From: Chthonomonas sp.
Lineage (GTDB): Bacteria > Armatimonadota > Fimbriimonadia > Fimbriimonadales > Fimbriimonadaceae
Direction of reading: 5' to 3'
Length of the DNA stretch: 64,000 nucleotides
NCBI GenBank assembly: GCA_016788115.1
Contig: JAEURR010000005.1
Location: 372,001-436,000 of the forward strand
Part shown: positions 25,170 to 33,127 of the stretch, one piece after another
Numbering within the stretch: position 1 is the first letter of the stretch
Layout of the letters: the number at the start of each line of letters is the position of its first letter
Program-made: the position numbers and the translations under genes
The notes under the pieces: model-generated
The model's input: only the letters and a program-made list of their open reading frames with translations
What the model was told of the DNA's origin: nothing
The model's database searches: none

Positions 25170-25889
25170 ATGTCACATGACGATCTGAGCAGTCTCCTGC
25201 GTCTACACAAGGTCGATGCGGCAATTGTTGAGTTGAAGAAGCGGGCGGCAAACATGGACGCTGGCCGCTCGGTGAAAGAGGAGATTGAGCGGCTGAAGCC
25301 GAAATGGTCTGCAGCGACCACCGCATACGCTTCCTCGAGAACGGAAGTCGCCGACTTGGAGCTTTTGCAAAAGACGCTCACCGACAAGATCCAGCACATT
25401 GAGTCCCTGCTGTACTCGGGCAAAGTTGTGAATCCGCGAGAGGTCGAGGCGTACCAGAAGGAGCAGAAGATGTTCCAGCGCCAGCGAGACGAGGCAGAGA
25501 CGAAAGCTCTGGAACTGCTCGAAGCGCAACCGCCACTGCGCAAGGAGGCGACCATCATCGACCGTGCGATGCAAGAACTCCAGGCGAAGCAGAAGGCCCA
25601 GTACGACGCGGCTGTGGCGGAGAAGGAGCGAATGCAAGCGCAGTACAAGACGCTCGTCGAGAAGCGTAAAACGATCGCCCCGACGGTACCAGCAGGCTTG
25701 CTGAAGCAATACGAAGCGATCCGGGAACGACACGGCGGAATTGGGATGAGCGAGGTCACGGCCACAGGCAACTGCGCGCAGTGCGGAACCTCATTGCCCA
25801 CCAAGCCCCTGGAGTACACGAAGGAGGGACGCATCGTCACATGCGAAGCCTGTCATCGCATTTTGATTCGCATCTTGGTCGAAGGCTAG
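25170..25889 (+). CDS. Coiled-coil protein with C4-type zinc ribbon
   Basis: 239 residues from ATG 25170 (a TTG three codons upstream is possible). Residues about 5-180 are a long heptad-rich coiled coil (VDAAIVELKKRAANMD, then KALELLEAQPPLRKE), and the C-terminus holds a C4 zinc ribbon: CAQCGTS and CEACHRIL. This matches the CT398/YbgI-neighbour 'C4-type zinc ribbon' family, whose members may be nucleic-acid or flagellar/secretion associated proteins; the role is unclear. It is the first gene of a tight run with a lipoprotein, a glycosyltransferase and an epimerase, overlapping the lipoprotein gene by 49 bases if that gene starts at 25841. Confidence 0.85.
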   Translation: MSHDDLSSLLRLHKVDAAIVELKKRAANMDAGRSVKEEIERLKPKWSAATTAYASSRTEVADLELLQKTLTDKIQHIESLLYSGKVVNPREVEAYQKEQKMFQRQRDEAETKALELLEAQPPLRKEATIIDRAMQELQAKQKAQYDAAVAEKERMQAQYKTLVEKRKTIAPTVPAGLLKQYEAIRERHGGIGMSEVTATGNCAQCGTSLPTKPLEYTKEGRIVTCEACHRILIRILVEG

Positions 25890-26587
25890 CTCAGCTTGCT
25901 TCGTGCGGGTTCGTGTTGCTGACCCTCGGCGCGTGCGCCAAACAGCCCGCGACGGGCGTGGCCGGTTCGACTCGCGTGCTCGTGACCCTGACCGTCGACG
26001 GTCGGTTGCGCGACGGATCGCGGCCAGAGGATGCAGGCATTCCGTACATCTACATTGTCGCCATGAACGTGGCCACCGTCGACAACCCCACTACCTTAGG
26101 CCCGACGCCGGTCATTTCGCCACCCTGGGGCAACGGTTTCGTTGCCGGCGATGTTAGCCATTTCGTGTGGTGGGATCCAACCGCCGTGAATCCGTACACC
26201 GTATACCGTTTTGTAGACACGACGCTGAACAACTACATTCCCATCGGCATTCCGGTAAATGGTCAGATCACTGGATCCAACTCGCAGACCCTCCAGTTCG
26301 AAATTGACGTCGATCAGCTTGAGACGGCCTTGCCAACTGGCCAAAGTGCGCGCTCCTTGCAACTCAACTTGTTGACGATGGATCGGTTCGGCAGTACCCA
26401 GGGGAGTAAGCAGTGGGACGCGCTCGGCGATGGCAACACCGCGCAAGTGAATCTGCCGATCACCATTCCCCTGCGCTCCAGCGGCACCTACTCAAACTCC
26501 TTGTCGGGCGCGATTGAGCCGCGCGGCGACACACCCAACCCAGACTTGGACATTGTCGATTGGAAGGTCGAAGTCCGAGTCCAATGA
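25841..26587 (+). CDS. Lipoprotein of unknown function
   Basis: About 248 residues. From ATG 25841 the N-terminus is MRSLSSHFDSHLGRRLAQ, followed by a hydrophobic core and lipobox LGAC, so it is exported and lipid-anchored. The body is beta-rich (VLVTLTVDGRLRDGSRPED, AGIPYIYIVAMNVA, LDIVDWKVEVRVQ), with no family recognised. The start lies inside the zinc-ribbon gene, which would couple them. Its stop overlaps the ATG of the glycosyltransferase (ATGA at 26584-26587). Confidence 0.7.
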   Translation: MRSLSSHFDSHLGRRLAQLASCGFVLLTLGACAKQPATGVAGSTRVLVTLTVDGRLRDGSRPEDAGIPYIYIVAMNVATVDNPTTLGPTPVISPPWGNGFVAGDVSHFVWWDPTAVNPYTVYRFVDTTLNNYIPIGIPVNGQITGSNSQTLQFEIDVDQLETALPTGQSARSLQLNLLTMDRFGSTQGSKQWDALGDGNTAQVNLPITIPLRSSGTYSNSLSGAIEPRGDTPNPDLDIVDWKVEVRVQ

Positions 26588-27528
26588 CCGATCTGCCGCT
26601 GGTCTCGGTGCTGCTTACGTGCTACAACCATCTGCCCTACATAGGCGAATGTGTGGAGGGAGTCTTAGCTCAGACCTACCCCAATCTGCAGATCATTGCG
26701 ATTGATGACGGCTCGACGGACGGGACTCGCGAATGGCTCAAGGAGAACGAGTCCCGGATCGCCACGCGGTGCCCGATCAAGATCATTTTCTCAGAGCAGA
26801 ACCTGGGTACGTACGGCGCGTTGAATGCTGCGATCGAAGCAAGCAGCGGTGAGTTGCTCGCAGTACTGAATGACGACGACTTCTGGTTGCCGGAAAAGAT
26901 CGCCTCGCAGGTCGAGTTACTGCGGAACGACGCGCGCATTGGCCTCACCCACACCGATGGCGAGTTTGTGGACCAGCAGAGCGCGGTGATCAAGGGAAGC
27001 CCACTGGGGTTTGCGTACCCACGCACAGCCACGGGGGACATGTTTCCCGCGTTGATCGAGTTCAACAAGATTATCGCCAGCTCAGCCTTGTTCAGGCGTG
27101 AGTGCCTCGCCAAGGTCGGACCGTTCGATCCGGAGTTCTACGGCTGCGGCGACTGGCACATGTGGGTGCGCATCGCAGAGTTCTGGCACGTCGGATTCGT
27201 TCACCGATCGCTCACTCGGTACCGGGTCCACGACTTGAACGCCTGTCACAACTCGGACCGGATGATCGAGGACGAATGGCGGATTCGGACTTGGCTGCGT
27301 GGTCGCACCCGTGAGTTGCTCCAGTCCGATCGTTCTAGCAATGAACTGCGCCGCGCACTCGCGCACAATTTGGCGTGTATCGGGACCGAATCGGCATGGC
27401 GAGGGAACCGGGGTGCCGCGCTCGTTGCGTATCTAGATTCGCTGCGACTGCTTCCCACGCGGTTCAAGTCGCTCTTACGCATCGGATCGTTGCTCCTGCC
27501 AGCCAAGCTGCTGCGCAAGCTCAGATAA
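26584..27528 (+). CDS. Family 2 glycosyltransferase
   Basis: 314 residues. GT-A fold: SVLLTCYNHLPYIGECVEG, DDGSTDGT (nucleotide-sugar site), then LNDDDFWLPEKI with the metal-binding Asp pair and DWHMWVRIAEF near the acceptor site. The C-terminal helices are basic. It probably transfers a sugar to a surface polysaccharide or protein. It starts in the ATGA overlap with the preceding lipoprotein and is followed, 3 bases later, by an NAD-dependent epimerase-like gene. Confidence 0.9.
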   Translation: MTDLPLVSVLLTCYNHLPYIGECVEGVLAQTYPNLQIIAIDDGSTDGTREWLKENESRIATRCPIKIIFSEQNLGTYGALNAAIEASSGELLAVLNDDDFWLPEKIASQVELLRNDARIGLTHTDGEFVDQQSAVIKGSPLGFAYPRTATGDMFPALIEFNKIIASSALFRRECLAKVGPFDPEFYGCGDWHMWVRIAEFWHVGFVHRSLTRYRVHDLNACHNSDRMIEDEWRIRTWLRGRTRELLQSDRSSNELRRALAHNLACIGTESAWRGNRGAALVAYLDSLRLLPTRFKSLLRIGSLLLPAKLLRKLR

Positions 27529-27531
27529 CTC

Positions 27532-28518
27532 ATGAAGAAGCTACTCATCATCGGCGGGACCGTCTTTGTCGGTCGGCACATCACAGAAGCGGCGCTCGCC
27601 GCGGGCTGGGAGATAACCCTCTTCCACCGCGGGCAGTCCGGCACTGACCTATTCCCGGGGGTCGAGCGGATCCTGGGAGACCGCAACACTGATGCGGCCA
27701 AGCTGGAGTTTGGGCAATGGGACGCTTGCATTGATGTTTCCGGATACACGCCCACGAACATGCGCGGCCTCTTGGAAACGCTGCGAGACCGGGTGGGGCA
27801 CTACGTCTTCATCTCCACAATCTCGGTGTATCGTGACGGCCCCGGAGACGCCCTTGACGAGGACGGCCCTGTTCTGCCCGATGAGGGGCTACAGACCGAA
27901 GAGGTGACCGGCGAAACCTACGGCCCGCTCAAGGTCCGCTGTGAGCGCATGGTGCGCGAAGCCTTCGGCGAACGGGCGACGATCATCCGCCCAGGGCTCA
28001 TCATCGGACCGCACGATCGCACCGACCGATTCTCGTACTGGCCGATGCGGTTCGACCGAGAGGCCGTCGTACTCGCCGCCAGCCCCGATTCGATCATCCA
28101 ACTCATCGACGGGCGTGACCTTGCCCAACTGGCCCTCAAATCGATTGGCCATAGCGGGACGTACAACGCGACGGGATCCGGCGTCACGTGGGGCGAGATC
28201 GTTTCGGTATGTCAAGCGGCGACGGACAATGTTTCACGCGTAGTCTGGGCCGATCCCAGTTGGCTGACTGGGCAAGGCGTGCAAGAATGGACGGATCTGC
28301 CACTGTGGGTGGCAGATCCCAGCGCACACCGGTCGCTCAGCGATGTGCCCATCACTCGTGCGCAATCCATTGGGCTCACCCACCGGAGCCTCAAGGAGAG
28401 TGTCGGCGACCTGCTGGCCTGGCTCCGCGATGGTCGCGGCGACGCTCCGCTGAAAGTCGGGATGACTACCGAACGACAGCAAGAACTTGTCAAGGCGCTG
28501 GAAGAAACTCCGGCTTGA
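27532..28518 (+). CDS. NAD(P)-dependent epimerase/dehydratase family protein
   Basis: 328 residues. The Rossmann motif KLLIIGGTVFVGRHI (Gly-Gly-Thr-x-Phe-x-Gly) is at the N-terminus; FISTISVYRDG carries the Ser/Tyr of an extended short-chain dehydrogenase, although the Tyr is not followed by the usual xxxK spacing here. Members like this act on nucleotide sugars or related reductions. The location right after a family 2 glycosyltransferase suggests sugar modification for a surface glycan. The 3' end overlaps the convergent dipeptide epimerase gene by 29 bases. Confidence 0.85.
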   Translation: MKKLLIIGGTVFVGRHITEAALAAGWEITLFHRGQSGTDLFPGVERILGDRNTDAAKLEFGQWDACIDVSGYTPTNMRGLLETLRDRVGHYVFISTISVYRDGPGDALDEDGPVLPDEGLQTEEVTGETYGPLKVRCERMVREAFGERATIIRPGLIIGPHDRTDRFSYWPMRFDREAVVLAASPDSIIQLIDGRDLAQLALKSIGHSGTYNATGSGVTWGEIVSVCQAATDNVSRVVWADPSWLTGQGVQEWTDLPLWVADPSAHRSLSDVPITRAQSIGLTHRSLKESVGDLLAWLRDGRGDAPLKVGMTTERQQELVKALEETPA

Positions 28519-29545
28519 GTGCGGCGCCGTGACCGGGTTGTTCAGTGGGCGTGACGACGCCATCGATGATCGGCGCGCCCGTCGCAGGGTCCGGGTTAAG
28601 ATTCAGATGCGAATCAAGATCAATGTGATCGAAGAGTTCGCCCAGCGCGGCTCCCGCGGCGATCCCAACTGACGAGTCGCTCATGCAGCCGATCATCGTG
28701 CCCAGACCGTGCGCCCGCGCCGTCGCGACGATGCGCAACGCTTCGGTAATGCCGCCGCATTTGGTCAGCTTGAGGTTGACGCCGTCGATACAGTGGACAA
28801 CGGGCGGGATGTCGGCGGACGACCAGATCGATTCGTCAAGGTAGATCGGCAACGGTCGGCCTTCGAAGATGGCAGGCAGCTCGGCTTCATTGCCTTTCTC
28901 AAGCGGCTGCTCGACGTAGTCACACCCTCGCTCAGCCAGCCACGCCATCGTCGACCGGGCGCGGGCCACGTCCCATCCGCCGTTGGCGTCCACCCGCAAA
29001 GAAACGCCGTACGGTCGGGCAACTTCAGCCGCGGTGGAGTAGATCTGCTGATCGTGCTCCATCCCTTGGGGTGATCCTAGCTTGATCTTGAGTGCTTTGG
29101 CCCCGGTGAGATCGAGAATGATGGGGACTCGCTCGCGCACGATTTCCTCGGGCTCGATGCCGATCGTCACACTCGTCGGAGTCGAGCGATTGCTGAGCCC
29201 GAGAAGCCGGTACAGCGGCATGTTGGCCTCTTTGGCACGCAAGTCCCACAGTGCGATGTCGAGCGCGCACAGCGCGAAGGGATCCAGCTCCATCTCGCGG
29301 GCGCGGGCGTGAACACCGTGAATTGAGAGCCCCTCCAGGTCGCTCGCCACCAGCCGTTCAAGATCCGCTTGCGCCAGCGGGGCCATGGTGTCGGCAAAAC
29401 CGGTGCGCGGTGCACACTCGCCGATACCGACGTGCTCGCCGCGACGCACGAACACGAAGAGGTTATTGTGCTCGGCGGTCGTGCCTCGGCTGATGGCCAG
29501 CGGAAAAAGCTTCTTGAGCCGCAGGGTGAGAAAGGAGACTTCCAT
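28490..29545 (-). CDS. Dipeptide epimerase (enolase superfamily)
   Basis: 351 residues. The muconate lactonizing/mandelate racemase fold with the acid-base pair expected of L-Ala-D/L-Glu epimerases: the KxK motif in ALKIKLGSP, metal ligands in DANGGW, EQPLEKG and LDESIW, and the second catalytic Lys in NLKLTKCGG. These enzymes epimerise cell-wall-derived or other dipeptides, usually during murein peptide recycling. It is followed by a long-chain acyl-CoA ligase gene on the same strand, 12 bases upstream in genome order. No peptidase or transporter neighbour confirms the substrate. Confidence 0.88.
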   Translation of the reverse strand: MEVSFLTLRLKKLFPLAISRGTTAEHNNLFVFVRRGEHVGIGECAPRTGFADTMAPLAQADLERLVASDLEGLSIHGVHARAREMELDPFALCALDIALWDLRAKEANMPLYRLLGLSNRSTPTSVTIGIEPEEIVRERVPIILDLTGAKALKIKLGSPQGMEHDQQIYSTAAEVARPYGVSLRVDANGGWDVARARSTMAWLAERGCDYVEQPLEKGNEAELPAIFEGRPLPIYLDESIWSSADIPPVVHCIDGVNLKLTKCGGITEALRIVATARAHGLGTMIGCMSDSSVGIAAGAALGELFDHIDLDSHLNLNPDPATGAPIIDGVVTPTEQPGHGAALKPEFLPAP

Positions 29546-29557
29546 GCCTCCTCAAGC

Positions 29558-31291
29558 CTACCCCTGCTTGAAGAGCCTCTTGATCGCCTCGCTCTGGCGC
29601 TCCATCACGACCTTGCGTTTCACCTTCAGGCTCGGCGTGAGCTCGCCGGTTTCGACACTGAATCGTGCGCTGATCAACTCGTACCGCTTGATCTTTTCGT
29701 AGTCCGCCAATACCTTGTTCACCTTGTCGATCTCGCCCTTGATGAGCGCGCGGACGGGCTCATGATCCAGGAGGTGCGATGGATCGTCCACCTTCATCCC
29801 TTGCTCCTTGACATACGCTCCGACATGGTCGAGATCGGGCACTACGAGGGCACCGACGTACGATTGCCCGTCACCCAGCAGCACGACTTCGGCGATGTAC
29901 CGGCTCTCGCGCAGCTTCGATTCGATCGGTTGTGGAGCGACGTTTTTGCCGTTCTCTAGCACCAAAATGTCCTTCTTGCGATCGGTGATCTTTAGGTGTT
30001 TGCCGACGAACTTGCCGACGTCCCCTGTGTGGAACCAGCCTTCGGGGTCAATCGCCTCGCGAGTGGCATCGGGCAAGTTATGATAACCGCGCATGACGGA
30101 TGGCCCTTTGATGAGGATTTCGCCATCAGCGGCAATCCGGACTTGGAGGCCGTCGAGCGGAATACCCACGGTGTCGGGGTGGTTGTCGGTGGGTGGGTTG
30201 AAGCTCGTCGCTGCGCATGTCTCGGTCAGCCCATAACCCTGGAGTACCTTCAGCCCAAACGCACCGAAGAACTCGTACACGTGCAGCGGCATAGCTGCGC
30301 CTCCCGAGACGAAAAACTTCAGCTTGCCACCGGTGCGCGCACGGATTTTCTCGCCGACCAGCTTGTCCAGCAACCCACTCAGCGGTGCGAACCCTCCGCG
30401 CAGCTTGGTGGTGCCTTGGGCGAGCGCCATTTCGAATAGGCGACGCCTGATCGGCGGCATTTTCTTCGTTGAATCGAGAATTCTCTCGCGCATCGATTCC
30501 AAGAACCGCGGCACGGCCAGCATGATCGTGGGCTGGGCCTCCTGTAGATCGTTTGCGAGAGTAGCGAGCGAGCCCGCGTACACGACGGTCGCGCCAACGC
30601 TCGTCGGAAGCACGAGACCCGCAAACCGCTCGTAGACGTGCGCCATCGGAAGCCAGGACAGGAACGTGTCGTGCTCATCGATCGGGAGCTGGCTCCGCAC
30701 GTTGGTAACGAGCGAGACGAATGCCTCGTGGGTAAGGACCGCGCCCTTAGGATTTCCCGTCGTTCCGCTCGTGTAGATGATCGTGGCGACGTCGGCAAGC
30801 GTTGCCTTGGCGATCTCGGCTTCCCAATCGGCTTGCGGCCAGTCGGTGGTTTTCGACCGCTCCAGCAGCGCGTCGGGCTCACCTTTCAAGAGAATCTTCT
30901 GGATGTGAATGACGCCATCGATCCGTTCGTGGTGGGGCTGCGACCCACTTACAAAAAGCTTTGCGCGGCAATCGTCGGCGATGTACTTCGCCTGGTCCGC
31001 GGGCAAGGTCGGGTAGACAGGCACGAGGATGATGCCAAGCGTTTGGCAGGCCCAGTCCAGCAACGCCCACTCGTAGCAGTTTTCGCTGAAAAGGCACAGT
31101 GCGTCGCCACGCACAAGCCCGTATGAGCGGACGGCACCTGCCATCGCATGGACGTCTTTGTACAGCTGAGTAAAGCTGATGTCGCGCCGCGTCTTGCCGT
31201 GCGGAATACGCATGGCGACCTTGAGGCCCCAGGTCTGGCAGGAAAGTTGGAACAGGTGTGGAAGCGACTTCGCTTCGCCAAGGTAGGTCAT
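29558..31291 (-). CDS. Long-chain-fatty-acid-CoA ligase (AMP-binding)
   Basis: 577 residues. ANL-superfamily adenylating enzyme: TIIYTSGTTGNPKGAVLTH (P-loop), YGLTETCA, GWFHTGDVGKF and the hinge/adenylation motif KDILVLENGKNVAPQPIE. The FACS-type length and the LPMAHVYERFAG segment place it with long-chain acyl-CoA synthetases. It activates fatty acids for lipid synthesis or beta-oxidation. Its start overlaps the stop of the rhodanese gene by one base, so the two are cotranscribed. Confidence 0.93.
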   Translation of the reverse strand: MTYLGEAKSLPHLFQLSCQTWGLKVAMRIPHGKTRRDISFTQLYKDVHAMAGAVRSYGLVRGDALCLFSENCYEWALLDWACQTLGIILVPVYPTLPADQAKYIADDCRAKLFVSGSQPHHERIDGVIHIQKILLKGEPDALLERSKTTDWPQADWEAEIAKATLADVATIIYTSGTTGNPKGAVLTHEAFVSLVTNVRSQLPIDEHDTFLSWLPMAHVYERFAGLVLPTSVGATVVYAGSLATLANDLQEAQPTIMLAVPRFLESMRERILDSTKKMPPIRRRLFEMALAQGTTKLRGGFAPLSGLLDKLVGEKIRARTGGKLKFFVSGGAAMPLHVYEFFGAFGLKVLQGYGLTETCAATSFNPPTDNHPDTVGIPLDGLQVRIAADGEILIKGPSVMRGYHNLPDATREAIDPEGWFHTGDVGKFVGKHLKITDRKKDILVLENGKNVAPQPIESKLRESRYIAEVVLLGDGQSYVGALVVPDLDHVGAYVKEQGMKVDDPSHLLDHEPVRALIKGEIDKVNKVLADYEKIKRYELISARFSVETGELTPSLKVKRKVVMERQSEAIKRLFKQG

Positions 31292-31740
31292 TAGCTAACC
31301 TCTACGGGAAGATCGGCTGAAGAGTAAGCCGTCCAACCGCCCCTAAGGCTGACGACGTCGCTAAATCCCATCTGCTGCAGAGACTGGGCCGCAAGGGCAC
31401 TCCGGTGTCCACCACCGCAGTAGCAAACCAATCGCTGGGATCGGTCGGCCATACGCGGATCGCGCTTTGGGTGCTCCAGATCGGCCCGCACCTCCAGGAA
31501 CCCGCGGGGCATGAAGATTGCCCCCGGAATATGCCCCGCCGCAAATTCATCGCCCTCGCGCACATCCAGCAGTGTATAGCCTTCAGCCGTCAAGCGGTCT
31601 AGATCGGACACTTCGACCTCTGCGACGGTCTCCAGTGCCTGGGTTACGAAGTCCTTCAGCGTCTTTGCCACGGTGCGGCCAAGGTACCCGAATCGACGAG
31701 CAAAACCGGTAATCGTCGGGGCTCGTGCGTTCGACTCCAA
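31291..31740 (-). CDS. Rhodanese-domain protein
   Basis: About 149 residues from 31740; a GTG at 31671 (VAKTLKDFV) would remove a poorly supported N-terminus and is equally possible. The rhodanese fold is seen in LLDVREGDEFAAGHIPGA (CH2A), and the active-site loop LVCYCGGGHRS has the catalytic Cys with the six-residue CGGGHR loop. It probably transfers sulfane sulfur. It is single-domain and cytosolic, and forms a two-gene unit with the acyl-CoA ligase. Upstream it faces the pilin genes. Confidence 0.85.
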   Translation of the reverse strand: MESNARAPTITGFARRFGYLGRTVAKTLKDFVTQALETVAEVEVSDLDRLTAEGYTLLDVREGDEFAAGHIPGAIFMPRGFLEVRADLEHPKRDPRMADRSQRLVCYCGGGHRSALAAQSLQQMGFSDVVSLRGGWTAYSSADLPVEVS

Positions 31741-31784
31741 TGGAATCTAGTGATCGGGTGAGCCTTGTGCTCAACGGGTCAAGA

Positions 31785-32246
31785 ATGCACAACACCGGGC
31801 GAGGACGCATCAAGAATCGAATTCGGGGGCTAACGCTGGTCGAGACCATGATCAGCACGGTCCTCGTGCTGGTTGGCATCCTTCTCGGGACTGCCCTCTA
31901 CAGCGCATCGAGTCTGATGAACCGCCAAGCGGCCGCTAGGAGCGTGGCATACGCCGCCGCTCGACAGCAACTGGAAATCCTCCGTGCCCAAGATCAAAGT
32001 AACCGTCTCACGGTCAGCGACCAGGCGTTCCCGATTCCGCAGCGCGTGTTGCAGAACTTCCCGGGCGGTAGCAAAGGCGTGAAGATGGAAGGCCGTTACT
32101 CGGTTGCACCCGTCAGCGGCTCAACAACACGGCAGCAAGTCATCGTCACGATCTCGTGGCGCAACGCCAGCAACACCAAAGCGGAGACTGCACCGATCTC
32201 CGAGGTCTCTCTTTCGGCCATCGTCGCCATGGAGCCCACGACATGA
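31785..32246 (+). CDS. Prepilin-like protein (minor pilin, PilV-like)
   Basis: About 153 residues from ATG 31785. The type III signal sequence has a basic leader, then Gly followed by LTLVETMIST, with the Glu at +5 of the mature protein that type IV pilins need, and a 20-residue hydrophobic helix. The body is short and beta-rich. An upstream in-frame start at 31725 would run into the rhodanese gene. It is the first of three linked prepilin-like genes and overlaps the second by an ATGA at 32243-32246. Likely role: minor pilin or pseudopilin priming assembly. Confidence 0.8.
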   Translation: MHNTGRGRIKNRIRGLTLVETMISTVLVLVGILLGTALYSASSLMNRQAAARSVAYAAARQQLEILRAQDQSNRLTVSDQAFPIPQRVLQNFPGGSKGVKMEGRYSVAPVSGSTTRQQVIVTISWRNASNTKAETAPISEVSLSAIVAMEPTT

Positions 32247-33109
32247 GGAGGACGCAGATAAGAAGTCGGCTTGGCTTCTCATTGGTGGAAATTCTCGCGA
32301 CGGTGTCAATTCTGATCACCGTCTTCGGCGCTATGACGCTCTTCATGTCGCAAAGCGGAAGGCTTGCACAGAAGAACCAGGATGAGACCCAGACCGTGGC
32401 CAAGGCTCGAAAGGCCATTGACGAGATGGCTTCGGACATTGAATCCGCCGACGCCGTCCTGAGGCAGTACCCGCCGACCGGCACACCGAGCGTGGTGACC
32501 GATCAAGCGAACGTCTTGATTCTGCGGCAGCCCCAGTTCGCGACGGACGGTTCCATGGTCTCAGGTTCTTGGAACGTGGTGATATACCGGCTCGAGGCTG
32601 TCGCCGGACAGGCCGGACCCTTCGCCCTGCGGCGATACACCGGCACGATCGTCGGCGGAGTCGCCAGCGCGGCCAGCCTGAGCAGCACGGTAGCGGAGCA
32701 AGTCGGGGGTATGGAGCTTGGCTACACGGCCAGCCAGCGGGTGGTCGGCAGCACCACGCAATCGAGTTATCCGCTCGCTGAGGCATCGTATTCGCAGAAG
32801 TCAACCTGCGCCCCGCCGGCACGCATTCTCTACGCAGGCACGGATCTCACCGCGTCAAGTGCTGCCCGAATCTCAGGAGATAGCGGGGGCGGGCTGAACT
32901 TGACGCTCAGTGGCGAACTGCCCGCAAACGGAACGCTGGACGTTTCGTATCCGATTATTCCGGCCAGAACTTCTCTCACGGATGGTTTGACCGGCACCTC
33001 CATGGTGACAGTCCTGATCTACCCAGTCACCAAGTGGAAGACCACCGGTTTCAAGGAGAAATCGACTCCGCTTAACGTGATGTCTTCAACCTTTTTGCGC
33101 AATCGCTAG
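32243..33109 (+). CDS. Prepilin-like protein (minor pilin, PilW-like)
   Basis: About 288 residues from MRRTQIRSRLG. The prepilin cleavage site is Gly then FSLVEILATV with Glu at +5 and a hydrophobic helix. The larger, beta-rich body (SGSWNVVIYRLEAVAGQAG, LTSDGLTGTS-type repeats) fits a PilW/PilJ-like minor pilin. The ATGA overlap with the PilV-like gene and 18 bases to the third gene indicate an operon. Likely exported, processed by a prepilin peptidase and used in a type IV pilus or type II secretion-like machine; no assembly ATPase is in the window. Confidence 0.78.
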   Translation: MRRTQIRSRLGFSLVEILATVSILITVFGAMTLFMSQSGRLAQKNQDETQTVAKARKAIDEMASDIESADAVLRQYPPTGTPSVVTDQANVLILRQPQFATDGSMVSGSWNVVIYRLEAVAGQAGPFALRRYTGTIVGGVASAASLSSTVAEQVGGMELGYTASQRVVGSTTQSSYPLAEASYSQKSTCAPPARILYAGTDLTASSAARISGDSGGGLNLTLSGELPANGTLDVSYPIIPARTSLTDGLTGTSMVTVLIYPVTKWKTTGFKEKSTPLNVMSSTFLRNR

Positions 33110-33127
33110 TTTCAACCAAGGGGACCT

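Noticed and set aside
25094-25840. 249-residue N-terminal extension of the VOC gene
   Set aside because: The stretch is antisense to the zinc-ribbon coiled-coil gene; VOC homology starts at MKSTLSQI (25093).
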